Assembly: GCA_024305745.1 (NCBI GenBank)
Contig: JAHRBS010000013.1
Coordinates: 2,294,001 to 2,358,000 of the forward strand
Direction: 5' to 3'
From: Polyporus tsugae
Lineage: Eukaryota; Basidiomycota; Agaricomycetes; Polyporales; Polyporaceae
DNA length: 64,000 nt
The notes under the pieces were generated by a model. The model ran no database searches, was not told where the DNA came from, and was given only the letters and a program-made list of their open reading frames with translations. The first letter of the stretch is position 1. The number at the start of each line of letters is the position of its first letter. Positions 24,328 to 35,207 of the stretch are shown one piece after another. A program made the translations under genes and the position numbers.

Positions 24328-25603
24328 TTATTGTGCGGGCCCAAACGTCTTTGTATCGGTATCCGCGTGGCAGTCGCGCCATCCCTCTCTGCGTGCAGCT
24401 CCAGACCTCCAACTGAATGTCGATCTTCCTAATTTCCCCTCTTGCTCCTGCGCGATCCTCAGCCGTTCGTCCTTGCGCACGAGGTCGAATGCAGGAAGAT
24501 ACTCGGAGTTGACGTCTGTCCAGCCGTTCCGATATCTTCCGTCCGGATCCTCCCCCTCGCAGAACATCCCGAACATACTATCATGAAGCGATGGAAACAT
24601 CCGCTCGATGGTCTCTGCAACCATGGCGGGGTTGCTGATGGGCGACGTACCCATGCTGAGGTTAACAAGCTGTGAGGGGCTCGCCATCCCACCCAACTCC
24701 GCGAGGTCTAATTTTCCGGCCTTCTACTGACATCGACGTCAATGACGACCCGGAATGGTACGCCATGGAGAGATTAAAGCTCTCCATGGCTGCGAAGTCG
24801 AGGAAAGGACGGAGGACGGCCGGACGGATAACCGCTTGGCTTGTTCTCGGGTTCGCGACGTCGAGGGTACCATCCGGTTCGATTGAGAGCGAGCGAAGGG
24901 ACACGGGAGAACATTAGCGGCGGAAGGCGGCGAAAAGGGGGACAATCGAGACGGGGGGGGGGGGGAGGACGCCATTGGTCATCAAGAAGTCCAGGGTTTC
25001 GATGTGAGGGAGAGTGATGGCCTGGGCGAAGGCAATATAGGTTTAAATCGTACTGACGAAGAGGACTGCCATCAAAGGAGCGAAAGGCCGGGAGATGCTG
25101 TGAAGCAAAGACCAGTTTACACCTTCCGGAAGGCGAATGCTGAGCTTACGAAGCGTCACGTCGAGAGCTCTGCAAGGAACCTGATGGCATCCAATGTGAA
25201 TGGGATCTTGGCGCAATCCAGTCCTCTCAGTGATGACAGGGAGGACACTAGGGAGGATATAGACATAGACAATGAAGTTTTCAAGTGGAAACCTCTGGCT
25301 TCTACGAGATGGGAAGTCAACTTGATGTCCTGTAGATTTGGGAAGCAAGCCGTCAACAATTAATGCGCGCAAGGCCTCTCGGGGGCCAGCGTTCCCCTCT
25401 CATACGTCAATGCGAATAGTATTCCACCCTCGACCCATTAGGAGCAGCATGGCAGGCAAGGAATCCCAGCCGAGACTATGAGTGGTCACCCAGCAGTCCA
25501 GAGCTCTGATGTTGGGGAAGAGAACAAGAGTTGGCCGAAACCTGGTGAGAGTCTCCATGGAAGCAAAGGCAAACGCTGGTCGCACGGATGCAAATATTGT
25601 CAT
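24328..25603 (-). pseudogene. degraded F-box-like / LRR-type gene
   Basis: Three minus-strand segments resemble the exon 2 region of the F-box-like genes but lie in different frames and are separated by stops. They are FRPTLVLFPNIRALDCW near 25540-25495, a Leu-rich stretch at 25359-25156, and an AVLRPFLDFAAME-type stretch at 24904-24662. A C-terminal SEYLPAFDLVRKDER-like element follows near 24500. No convincing exon 1 was found. The G13 run at 24953 falls inside it. I read this as the inactivated remains of a family copy between two P450 genes; edges are approximate. Confidence 0.6.
24953..24965. repeat. G13 homopolymer
   Basis: Thirteen consecutive G on the plus strand, inside the decayed F-box-like gene. 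Its length may be uncertain in the assembly. Confidence 0.8.
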
Positions 25604-26498
25604 TGCAATGCATACTTATGTACATCATCGACGACGACGCAATGGTCCCGGGCGCTTACAACGGTGGATTCAGAGCGTGGGAATTGAGTGCATCGGGAGA
25701 GTCAGCGCTAGTCAGCAGTTCGGACTTGGACCAACGCGAGCAACGGCGGCGCATCCACGCGCGCGCCGGCTGCAGACCTCAGGCCCGAGTCAGTACGTCC
25801 ACCAGTGGCTTCAAGATCGGACAGTTGACTGAACCTTACGTCCGCCCTAGATTTTTGAGAACCTACAGTCAGCGTTCAGAATACGTCTGTGAAGAGGACG
25901 CACAATCTCCGGTAGGCCTTCGCAGTTACAGTGCAATAAATAATATTGGGGCCCTACGTAAAGGTTGGCCTTGGGCATACGATCAGGTACCTAGGTCGTT
26001 TCGCAATTGCTTGTGAAGATTTAATCATTGCCGTTCATTGCACCGGTAAGTTTTCAACTCGCTCTACAGTCTGCGGTCCCACTGAATTCCGTGCCCACAT
26101 TCGCTGGTTATCCCAGGCAATACATTAGAATCCATTAGGATTCGTTCGGACCTGACAGAGCGGACGGCCCCCCCCCCCCCCGACGAGCCCAGTTGAACGT
26201 GTCCAGTCGTTAAGGAAGTCGCTATCCATCCCCATGCTGCCAGCAACGCACGATGTCATTGCGCGGGCTGAGGGGGGTCGGATCGGAAGCTCAACTATTC
26301 AATCACCACCCCTTTTCCTCCGAAACTTGGAAGACACCCTGTTCGAACCTTCAAACTGACAGGGGTTATCAAAGTTTGAGTGTAGGCAAGAAGAATTTAC
26401 CGATCCAGCCCAGCTGACGCCGACAGCCTTCCCGTACATATACTGCTGCTGTCGTCCTCCTAGGCTGCACCTTGACCCTCAAGTGATCACCAGCTACG
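25604..26498. other. intergenic region upstream of P450 gene 2
   Basis: No gene supported. It contains the C14 run at 26168 and the likely promoter of P450 gene 2 on its right side. Relics of the F-box-like exon 1 may lie here but I could not identify them. Confidence 0.45.
26168..26181. repeat. C14 homopolymer
   Basis: Fourteen consecutive C on the plus strand, about 320 bases before the start of P450 gene 2. Together with the G13 run 1.2 kb away it forms an inverted pair of homopolymers. Confidence 0.8.
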
Positions 26499-28623
26499 AT
26501 GGCGTACTTTAAGTTGTTGCGTCTGGACTGGGCACTCCCTTCTCTAGGCTTTCTCCTTATCATCTACCTACGCTCACTGTTCGTTTGGAAAGCGCGCATT
26601 CGTGGGAGAACATTGCCACCTGGCCCAACCCTACTCCCCGTCGTCGGCTACTTCGACGTGCCCAAGGTGAAGCCATGGCTCGCATTCGGCGGTATGCGTA
26701 AAAGATACGGTTGGTGGTCTGTTCTACCTGCAAATGTTCTGCGCATTGACCTTTTTGTGCCATAGGCGATGTAATCTATTTCCGCAGATTAGGCCAACAC
26801 AACCTCATCCTAGGCAGTCCCGCCGTCATCACCGAATATCTGGAGAAACGAGCTGCGAACACCTCAGATAGGGTAGTGAGCCCTTCTATCGCCTTGTGCG
26901 TATACGTACCTCCTAGTCTCGGTGACTGGATACAAGCCTGATAGGATGGCGTAGGAGTGCTCTTGACGAGACTCTCGGCTTCATGCCGTATGCTCCTAAG
27001 TGGAAGGACTGCAGACGCGCATTCTGGCAACACTTCCATCCAGGTGCGCTCGGGACGTACAAACATGTGCAAGTTGCTGTCGCCCGCCGCTTTCTCCTCA
27101 AGCTATTGAAAGACCCTGCTGGTTTTGAACAGCACATTCGATTGTAAGTCCAACGTAGGCGCAAGGATGTGAATCTAATTATCCCTGGCTCGGTAGCACC
27201 TTCGCCGCCATAGTCCTGAAAATCGCATACGGCATCGACATCGAGGATGAGAACAATGAAATTGTCCGCGTCATCGAAAAGGCGATAGAGGGACCAAGCC
27301 AGACCATTGTTCCCGGGAAGTTCCTGGTAGACTATGTCCCTCTTCTACGCTATGTGCCTGGATGGGTTCCCGGCGCTGGGTTTCAGGCCCAATTTGCGGA
27401 ATGGCGGGACGCGACCAGGAAACTAAAAGACCTCCCATATGCGCAGCGCAACACAGCGTTTGTACGTATGTCCACGTCTCCCCCTCGTAGTTATCGAGCT
27501 TGATGTTCCACCCCGTTTCAGACGGACAATGTACTACCCCATTGCGTACCAATAGTCGAAGCCCTGCTTTCGACCAAGGGCGACATGGAAGTATATCCTT
27601 CAGGTATGCCCCAGGATGAGGTTGTGAAGACAGTTGCCGGTGCCGCATATGTCGGTAAGTAGAACCTATGTCATCAGCACTATGCACTCTGGTGATTAAT
27701 GCACGATGCATCGCAGCCGGCTCGCACACGGTACGCATCATTCCTAGAGACTTGACAATGCATATCTCACCATAGCACCCACCACAGACATACTCAACGC
27801 TCCAAGCCGCATTCCTGGCTATCTCCCTATACCCCGACGTCCTAAAGAAAGCCCAAGCGGAGCTCTCTGCTGTCGTTGGACCGAGCCGCCTTCCCGACTT
27901 CGACGACCGCGATGCGCTCGTCTACGTCAACGCCGTGGTCAAGGAAACGTTGCGGTGGTTCAATGTCACGCCCCTTGGGTTTTCGCACCGTACGGTCGAG
28001 GACGACGAGCTCAATGGGTACTTCATACCTGCGGGCACCATGGTCACGCCGAATATTTGGTCAGTCTTCCTCCGAGTCGTTCGCCGCTTGGATCAGCTCG
28101 CAGCACATTCATGATCCATGTCGAATGCAGGGCATGCATGCACGACCCCGAGGAGTACGAGGACCCAGACGAATTCCGGCCGGAACGGTTCATACGCGAC
28201 GGCAAGCTCGATCCCAACGTCCGCGATCCGCTCGCGTTCGCGTTCGGCTTTGGACGAAGGTGCGTTGTGTTTATTTTTGGGGGTCGTCAACGTGGACAGC
28301 CTGTCTTCATGACGGGGCCTTCGGGATAGGATCTGCCCCGGACGCTACTTCGCCGATGCCGCGCTTTTCATCAATGTCGCTTCGGTGTTGCACGTTTTCG
28401 ACATCGGCCCTCCGTTGGATGAGAAAGGAGACCCGATTCATGTCAAGATGGAGATGTCTGACGGGTTCTTATCGTGCGCACCGCCTCATTTGTTAGTTTG
28501 CATATCCTAGCTTCCTCACATTTCGCGCCACCTCGCCACTGCAGGTACCCTGTCGATCGTCGTTGCACCATTCGACCGCGCTCGGAGGCGGCGGCGGCGT
28601 TGATATCAAACGCGCAAATCTAA
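26499..28623 (+). CDS. cytochrome P450 monooxygenase, gene 2
   Basis: Exons 26499-26709, 26766-26895, 26955-27143, 27197-27461, 27522-27654, 27717-27730, 27788-28059, 28131-28259, 28330-28473 and 28545-28623 give 521 residues, all GT-AG and in frame. A membrane anchor and LPPGPTLLPVVG hinge lead the protein. The K-helix motif is ETLR, FRPERF follows, and the haem loop FGFGRRICPG is complete. The oxygen-activation motif reads AGSHT, with His in place of the usual Asp or Glu. The hinge is also one residue shorter than in gene 1. Exons 2, 3, 6, 7, 8 and 9 (130, 189, 14, 272, 129, 144 nt) match the lengths in genes 1 and 3, so the three are paralogs. It is probably still a haem protein; whether it is a normal monooxygenase is open. 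Confidence 0.85.
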
Positions 28624-29033
28624 AGTGGCGTTCCTGGTCATATCGTTTAGATGCATCGTGAAGGTGAGCTAACCATTTCACCGATCGTTACCCGGATCGG
28701 AAAAGGCTGATTCAGAAGGAAAGAGATCCTGGACGACTGGGACATGGATCGCAGTCTTGAGAATCTCTACATCCAGGCATTCCCACTAGACCTGTTTTGG
28801 CCCAACCGGAACGATCATGCACTCCCAGTCGAGGGAATTCTTGAGCAGTCAAATGTGGCGGGTTGTCGGTAGTAAAATAGAGAGAAGTGCACTGTAGAGA
28901 CGTCAGCTATGGGGGAGGAGGCGGATTGTATCCCTGACGTGTAACACAAGCGGAAGACATCCTGATTATAATTAAACCCAATGCAGTGATACCCCGCCAT
29001 GGCTGAATGCATACCGGCAGTCCACCCAACGCG
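28624..29033. other. convergent intergenic region
   Basis: About 410 bases between the 3' ends of P450 gene 2 (plus) and the frameshifted F-box-like gene (minus). Nothing else supported. Confidence 0.5.
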
Positions 29034-30698
29034 TCAGTCCTCTTCCGTCGCCGCCCTCTCGTCATCCCGTATCATCTTGAACCACGGGAGTTTCTGCTGG
29101 ACCTCCGTCCAGATACGCTCCCACTGCCTCCACCTCGTGGCCAGAGGGTGCGTCATGCCAAAGTTGGTCCATTCGATATCGTACCCCTCCAGCATCGGAA
29201 AGACGCGAGCAAGGTATGCAGCAACAACGTGTGCGTCCTTGATGGGGCAATGCGAACAGTCCAGTCTACGGACTGCGGACGGGCTCGGCCGCTGGGGAGC
29301 GCGTCCCTGACGGCGTCGATCGTCAGGGTTTGTCGGGCGTCGAACGGGATGCCGAGTGTGCTCAACTTGGGACAGTGGGTGGCGAAAGGGGTAGGACCTG
29401 TGTCATGGTGGGCAGGATGCCGGGAGCGGTGTCGTGGTGGCAATAGTCGTAGGTTCCCATGTACAGACATTCGATATCGGGAAGCGCCTTCGCAATCTCG
29501 GAGCAGAAGTTGCCGTCCAGGGCGTACGGACATGCGAGGTTCACCGCCAACACCGTAAGCTTCGTGAAGGAGAAGAGGTGCAGCAGGTCCTCTCGAGTGA
29601 GAGTTAGTTTGTTGTCCCGTGAGCGGCCCAGGTTTCCGTCCCCGCTCATATAGATGGAGAGTTTGGAGAGCGCGGCGTGCGAGAACTGGCGGGAAATAAG
29701 GTCAAAGAAGCGAACCCCCTCATGGACTTTTGGGACGTCGCGGAGATGGATAATTGCCTCCTTCACCTGTTGAAAGTGTGCGATGTCGGGGCTGAGCGCA
29801 AGATAGGCTCTCGTCAGCGCCGTGATCCCGATTTGGCGCAACACGGGAAAGGAGTCTGGCGGCAGGCATGTCCAGGATAGGAGGGCTGGGAGACGGATGG
29901 AGAGTTCGCTGAGATGTCGGAGTCGGCCGAGGGCAGAGAACGCGCTTTCCGCAATGGGAACGTGGTCACACCGGAAAGTCCGAAGGTGATCTAGGTTACT
30001 CGGCAGTGCGCTAGAGATGAGTTTGCACACGACCAGAGGTTGCTTGCAGTGAAGATAGAAGTACTGAAGGGATGGGAAGCGAATTGATATCAACGACAAC
30101 GACGTTTGTAGATGTTGTCCCTCGTCGTTTTGAAGAGACCAGTCCGTGATTGAGATTCGCTTGAGATGCGGACCGATCAGGCCGAGTATTCCAGGAAGGT
30201 CGCGGTCATTCTTGCGCAAAGTACTGTCCATCCAGCTGAGTTCGACCAGCCTCGGAAATAGGATTAGGACGGGACGATAAATCGAGAATGAGCTTACGGC
30301 TCCACGGTCAAGTCTCGGATACGTATTCATGGTGGAGACAGGCGCCCACCACTTCCCGAGATGCCGCACATGCGACGAATACTTGAGAAAGTTCGTCCAA
30401 TCGTCGGGTGCGAGAGAACGCACGATTTTCTGCGTTCATAGAGTTTGTAAACGGACCGCACTGCACGCTTTGGCGAGTGAGTATACGCTTCACTTACAAG
30501 GTGTCCTCGATCAATTGTCCATGCGTCCTCAGGGAAGCATTTGATAAGAGGATTTAAATCACGAAGCTCGGTCCAAAGGGTTTGAATAGCGGTTTCGTGG
30601 AACGCCTTACAGGACCGTGAGAGGGAGAGCAGAGTGTCGTCGGCGGCGTAGGTGCAAACGTCATAGAGAATTCCTGGGGTTACAAGTGCCTGGTGCAT
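29034..30698 (-). pseudogene. F-box-like / LRR-type gene with two frameshifts
   Basis: Exon 1 (30698-30498, 67 residues, starting MHQALVTPGILYDVC) and the phase-0 start of exon 2 at 30429 match the family perfectly, including the APDDWTNFLKYSS segment. The frame then ends early at 29362, giving at most 422 residues against about 540 in relatives. Beyond it, family-like sequence continues in a second frame (PFATHCPKLSTLGIPFDAR, near 29390-29330) and then a third (AAYLARVFPML to a stop at 29034). Two single-base losses, near 29394 and near 29287, explain this. The body is otherwise clean, so inactivation looks recent; alternatively a truncated protein is made, or the assembly has two errors. 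The gene lies tail-to-tail with P450 gene 2. Confidence 0.7.
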
Positions 30699-31078
30699 TC
30701 AGCCTGCTCTATTTGAGATGTCATGAGAGCGTGCATTCGTAGTCGTCACTAAATATCTCTCACTATGAACTCATCTATGCTGCCAAGGATATTCCAGGGT
30801 TGGAGTCTATCGGACGAACTTGGTCAAGATGAGGGTGCACGGCAAGCGCCAGCGACGTGGTCATGATCTGGCCGACAAGCGCCTGTCCACGGCGCAGGAG
30901 TCAAAACGTCCGCATAAAACATTTGACAACACTACTCATCGACAGCAAGTACAACTATGTAACAAACATAAAATTTCAGTGATGAGACCGGTTGAACGGC
31001 CTGCATGCAACGAACGGAGCGAATCAGTCTATAGTACATGATCTCATTGAATCCTCTCCTTGCCGAATCCTCGCCACC
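30699..31078. other. intergenic region
   Basis: About 380 bases between the F-box-like gene start and the methyltransferase stop, both minus strand. It holds the promoter of the former and 3' UTR of the latter; no other feature seen. Confidence 0.5.
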
Positions 31079-31897
31079 TCAGACTTTAGCAATCAGCTCC
31101 CCGTGGATCAGAGAACACCAGCCATCCTCATCTGCGGCCCACTGCCGCCAAACCTCCGCCACCTTCTCAAGGCCTTCCTGCGTATAGATCCCGTTCTTGA
31201 GCGCTGTGGACGCAAAGTTCGACGACAGCGTGCGATCCGCCCACAAACCACCCCACCATGCCCGCTCCTCGGGGGTGTAGAAGCACCAAGTCCCGACGGA
31301 CAGGCTGAGACTCTCGGCAGGGTACCCAGCCTTCTTCGCCCAAACGTGAAGGCGACGACCGGCTTCCGGCTCGCCGCCGTTAGCACGGGCGACCTTCATA
31401 TAGCCCTGGTGCCACTCCTCTAAGCCCTCGGTCTTCGGCCACCAGGCCATGGCAGAGGTGTCGTTCTCGCGGGTCGCGACAAGACCGCCGGGCTTCGTGA
31501 CACGCCGCATCTCGCGCAGCACCTGAACGGGGTTGGCGACGTGCTGCAGGACCTGGTGGGCGTGGACGACGTCGAAGCTACCATCGGGGAAGGGGAGATT
31601 GTGTGCATCCCCGGAGGTGAATGTAATGTTGGTTACGCCCTTGGATGCGGCGTGCTCGCGGGCCTTGTCCATGATGTCTGGGACGTCGAGGCCGGTGACG
31701 TGCCCATCAGGGACATAGGATTTGGCAAGGTCGACGGAGATGGTGCCGGGACCGCAGCCGACGTCGAGGATGGTCATGTTGGGCTCGAGGTGAGGAAGGA
31801 GGTAAGCGGCGGAATTCTGCGCCGTGCGCCAGGTGTGCGAGCGAAGGACAGACTCGTGGTGACCGTGAGTGTATATGTGGCCCGATTCTTGAGACAT
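31079..31897 (-). CDS. UbiE-type SAM-dependent methyltransferase
   Basis: A single uninterrupted frame of 272 residues. Motif I of class I methyltransferases is clear (ILDVGCGPGTISVDLA, about residues 43-58), followed by an acidic residue binding the SAM ribose (GLDVPDIM), and a motif IV/post-I region with FDVVHAHQVLQHV and LREMRRVTKPGG. This is the UbiE/COQ5-like fold found in fungal small-molecule methyltransferases. The substrate is unknown. There is no organelle targeting sequence evident, so cytosolic action is likely, and a role in ubiquinone synthesis is not implied. It lacks introns, in contrast to nearly every neighbour. It shares a 739-base divergent promoter with the RhoGAP gene, and lies next to a P450-rich block, which could suggest a secondary-metabolite context, though no core synthase is present. 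Confidence 0.85.
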   Translation of the reverse strand: MSQESGHIYTHGHHESVLRSHTWRTAQNSAAYLLPHLEPNMTILDVGCGPGTISVDLAKSYVPDGHVTGLDVPDIMDKAREHAASKGVTNITFTSGDAHNLPFPDGSFDVVHAHQVLQHVANPVQVLREMRRVTKPGGLVATRENDTSAMAWWPKTEGLEEWHQGYMKVARANGGEPEAGRRLHVWAKKAGYPAESLSLSVGTWCFYTPEERAWWGGLWADRTLSSNFASTALKNGIYTQEGLEKVAEVWRQWAADEDGWCSLIHGELIAKV

Positions 31898-32636
31898 CGT
31901 GCAAGGTTATTCTGTGCATGGTTAAGGATACGTTAGGCGATGACGATGATATCTGGAAAGTCTAAGGGGCGTATGGTTTAAGTTGGATCATACCTTTATC
32001 GAGATGGTGCTTGGAAATCTCTGGAGCTAAGAAGCTGGCTGGGTCCCTGTCCTGCAGTGGTCAGTGCAGCCTGTGGGACTTTTAAGCGAACCTGCATTCC
32101 AAGTTCCCCTCGGCCGACGAGGGACAACGCGGACCTTGTGGGCCGATATGCATATGAGTCACAACGATTCGAAGTTCGAAGTATCAGTGATCGTCTATAA
32201 GGTCTTGGAGCTTGAAGCTGCGAGTGGGGGAGGACAAGAATGGATGCGGCCCCCGGCCATCGTCCCAGGCGCCCTGTCACGAGGCTGTCACACTCTCTTC
32301 CGTCACGAATCACACTCCTTCTGGCGTCTGTCTGGCGTGCCTAGTCCCCGCCGGCGCCACCAGCAAGTGGCCGCTCGTTTCATTTCCTCCTCCATCCTGC
32401 CCAGCTCTTCCCACTGCCCGCAGAACCATCGGAAGGCACATATTTTTCCCCTACACATATCTCACTTCCTTTCTTGGTTACCAAACGGCCGAGTGGATCA
32501 GCTGCTAGGCATTCCATCACCTTGCCTCGTTTCACATTCATCCTCCCTTGCTCGACACGGCCAACGTCTCAGATCTCAGTCCTCAGCATATCTTATACCT
32601 CAAGCTTGCGCTATACCCCACAGCATCTAACTCGAC
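31898..32636. other. bidirectional promoter region
   Basis: Separates the divergent methyltransferase (minus) and CRAL-TRIO/RhoGAP (plus) genes. The right half is C/T-rich on the plus strand, as in many fungal promoters. No TATA box stands out. Confidence 0.5.
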
Positions 32637-35207
32637 ATGCCTCCGAACCCCCTCTCGCTCAAACAGCGACTGGCTGCGCTGTCTGCGAACATCAACTCTC
32701 CATCCCGCTCCAACTCTTTCGATATCCCACCCGACTCCCCCATAACAAGCAAACGCAAGTCGTTCTTTAAGCAGCCTTTCGGCAAGTCCTCATCTATTCC
32801 ACCGGAGGTCCCATCAGGGGAGTACTATGGGCAGGAGAGAATACAGGAGGTCATGAACAGGCTGATTTTCCAGGCGGGCGTGGACTATGAGTGAGTGCTT
32901 CCCTATATCCGTGCCCCCTGCTCTCGTTTACGATTATACCCCAAGAACACGGCCTATGTGCGTACCATGATTTTCGCTGTTTCGAAGATGTACAAACGCA
33001 TCCTTCAGGATCGTTATGTGCGCGTCTGCCATGCCCGACCCTAGAGAGGTTTCATATGACCTCCTGCTTGTGTGAGTCTCATGCCGTTGTGTCGGAACGC
33101 CGGTCATGACACCATCTCAGCCGTATACTGTCTTATTTGGATCTCTATGGTGCGTACTATCTCTACTTCGGATACAGCCATTCCTTAACCCTCCAATGCA
33201 GTCGAGTCCGACTATACCGTCGTGTTCCTTGCTGCTGGGAACCGAAATTCACCAGGCTGGAACTGGGTATGGAAAGCATACCGCAGTCTCAGTCGAAAGT
33301 ATCGTAAGAACTTGAAGCGCCTGGTAAGTGCCTCCCTATTGTCTGTGTTGACACGTTTGTCTGATTGTGGCCGCAGTATGTCGTACATTCCAACTTCTTT
33401 ACAAAGAGTGGGTACCCTCCTACCTAGCACGGGTCGCCTTTATAACTTTCTGCCCAGTGTTATTCTCCTTGGCCGGTGCTATCATCAGGTATGTTAATTA
33501 TCACTCCCCTCCCCACCGTCCGCTCAATGACTTGAGTAGCCCCAAATTCTTCCGCAAGATAACTTATATCAATACCCTTTCTGAGCTGGCATACCACGTT
33601 CCTCTCACACAAATCGATATACCCCCCGCAGTATACCAGTAAGCGCTCTCCCGACCTCACACCCATCCCGCGCTCGATCGTTGATGTCCACGCAGAGAGA
33701 ATCTCAAGCATGAGAGACAAATTAATCTGCCAGTCCTGACTCGCTCCAACTTATTTGGCGTCCCTCTTGAGGAGCTCATGGGATTCGACGGCGAGAAAGG
33801 AGGTCTCCCACGCGTGGTCAGGGATTGTATACAATACCTCCGATCGACAGGTCAGACACCAACCGCACGCGCGTCTTAGCTGACTTCTACTACCATGCTG
33901 ACACTCTATTAGGTTTGCGCGATGAGGGCCTATTCCGCCGGTCGCCAAACTCCGTGCTACTTAAGCAAGCTGCGCAGGCATATGACCGAGGTGTGTTGAC
34001 TCCTATGTTTTCATTCCATATTCGTGCGGGAACACTGACCACGGTCATGGGAAGGGCACGTTGTGTCGCTGGAGACGTTCGGAGACCCACACCTGGCCGC
34101 AGTGCTTTTGAAGAAGTACCTACACGACCTTCCGGAGCCCATCTTTCCTGAGAGGCTCTATCCGATCATCCGGAAATGCCCTGTACCGACGGACGACCCC
34201 AACGACATGTCGGCTATCCTCTACATCCGGGAAACCTTGCTGCCAGAGCTACCCCCGTGTGTCTACATCCTCCTGAGCAGCGTTCTCCGTAAGCCGTGCA
34301 CTTGGTCTCAATGCGTTTCCTTGGACTGAGCGTGTTCCGTCTAGATCTGCTGCACGAGGTGCAGCTCCGGTCCGCATCCAACCGGATGGATGCCCACAAC
34401 CTCACTGTCGTAATCTCCCCCAATCTCGTCTCGAGCTCGAATCCGATGCGGGACGTGATGATGTGCTCCGTCCCCAACGCGCCCACCCTCTTCGATGCGG
34501 CGCGCGCGGCGTCGAGCACCAACCTCGCGGCCCAGACTGCGTCGCTGTCCACTGCGCCTGCACCCGTCGAAGGCAAGGCGACGCTCGGGATGGTCATCAA
34601 GATCTGCATCCAGCGGTATTACGAGGTCTTCGACGAGGTGCTGGACCGCAGCGAAGCTACCTCCCCCACCGCAACAAACGGCCAGGAGGTCTTTCACCCT
34701 CCCCATGATCCCTTCGAGGAGATGAACTCGCCGACGAGCTCGTCGCTCAACAACCGCGACAGCGCGCTGCTAGACGACGAGGAGATCGACGACGCGATGC
34801 TCGTCATGCCTCTCGGGCTCGCGAGTCGCTTCTCCGGGGGGGGCTCGTCCGGGTCCGGGTCGAGCGCGTTCCGCCCGCAGCACCGGTCGCAGCGTTCGAA
34901 GGACGTGGCGGCGCGGTCGACGCACACCACGTTCGGGGCCGGTCCCCCAAGCGCTTACGCGACGGTGAACAAGGCGCGGTCGACGATCTCGATCGAGCGC
35001 GGGAACACGTCGCGCAAGGGCTCGATCGCCCTCGGGCGAGGGTCCACGGTGCGCGGGAAGAGCGCGGGGTCGGGCGTGCAGGCGATCAGCATCACGGCGG
35101 AGGGGTTCTTCAGTGCCCCGGATGCGCCACCGATGCCCCAGCTGCCGTCCCAGCTGCAGAACGGGAGCAGGAATGGGAATGGGAACGGAAATGGGGCGGC
35201 GAGCTAG
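32637..35207 (+). CDS. CRAL-TRIO / RhoGAP protein (ARHGAP1-like)
   Basis: Twelve exons: 32637-32890, 32946-32957, 33009-33071, 33121-33149, 33202-33323, 33377-33407, 33458-33488, 33540-33638, 33696-33850, 33913-33990, 34055-34288 and 34345-35207. They give 656 residues. After a Ser/Pro leader, residues of about 75-215 form a CRAL-TRIO-like lipid-binding domain (PDPREVSYDLLL, YTVVFLAAGNR). Residues of about 230-420 are a RhoGAP domain: GLRDEGLFRRSPN holds the arginine finger, followed by LKKYLHDLPEP and NRMDAHNLTVVISPNL. The tail is Ser/Gly-rich and probably disordered. The architecture matches p50RhoGAP, which stimulates GTP hydrolysis by Cdc42/Rho GTPases; a role in polarity or membrane trafficking is inferred. 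Exon 2 is only 12 nt and was needed to keep frame and the conserved RPM motif. Confidence 0.88.

Noticed and set aside
26335..26360. GTTCGAACC resembling a tRNA B-box
   Set aside because: No matching A-box or cloverleaf arms can be drawn around it; other TTCGA occurrences failed the same test.
29007..29558. 183-codon plus-strand open frame
   Set aside because: Shadow of the minus-strand F-box-like gene, whose family motifs run through the same bases.
31079..31897. Reading the methyltransferase as a ubiquinone-synthesis COQ5
   Set aside because: It has the UbiE-like fold but lacks a mitochondrial targeting sequence and is not flanked by related genes; a general small-molecule methyltransferase is safer.
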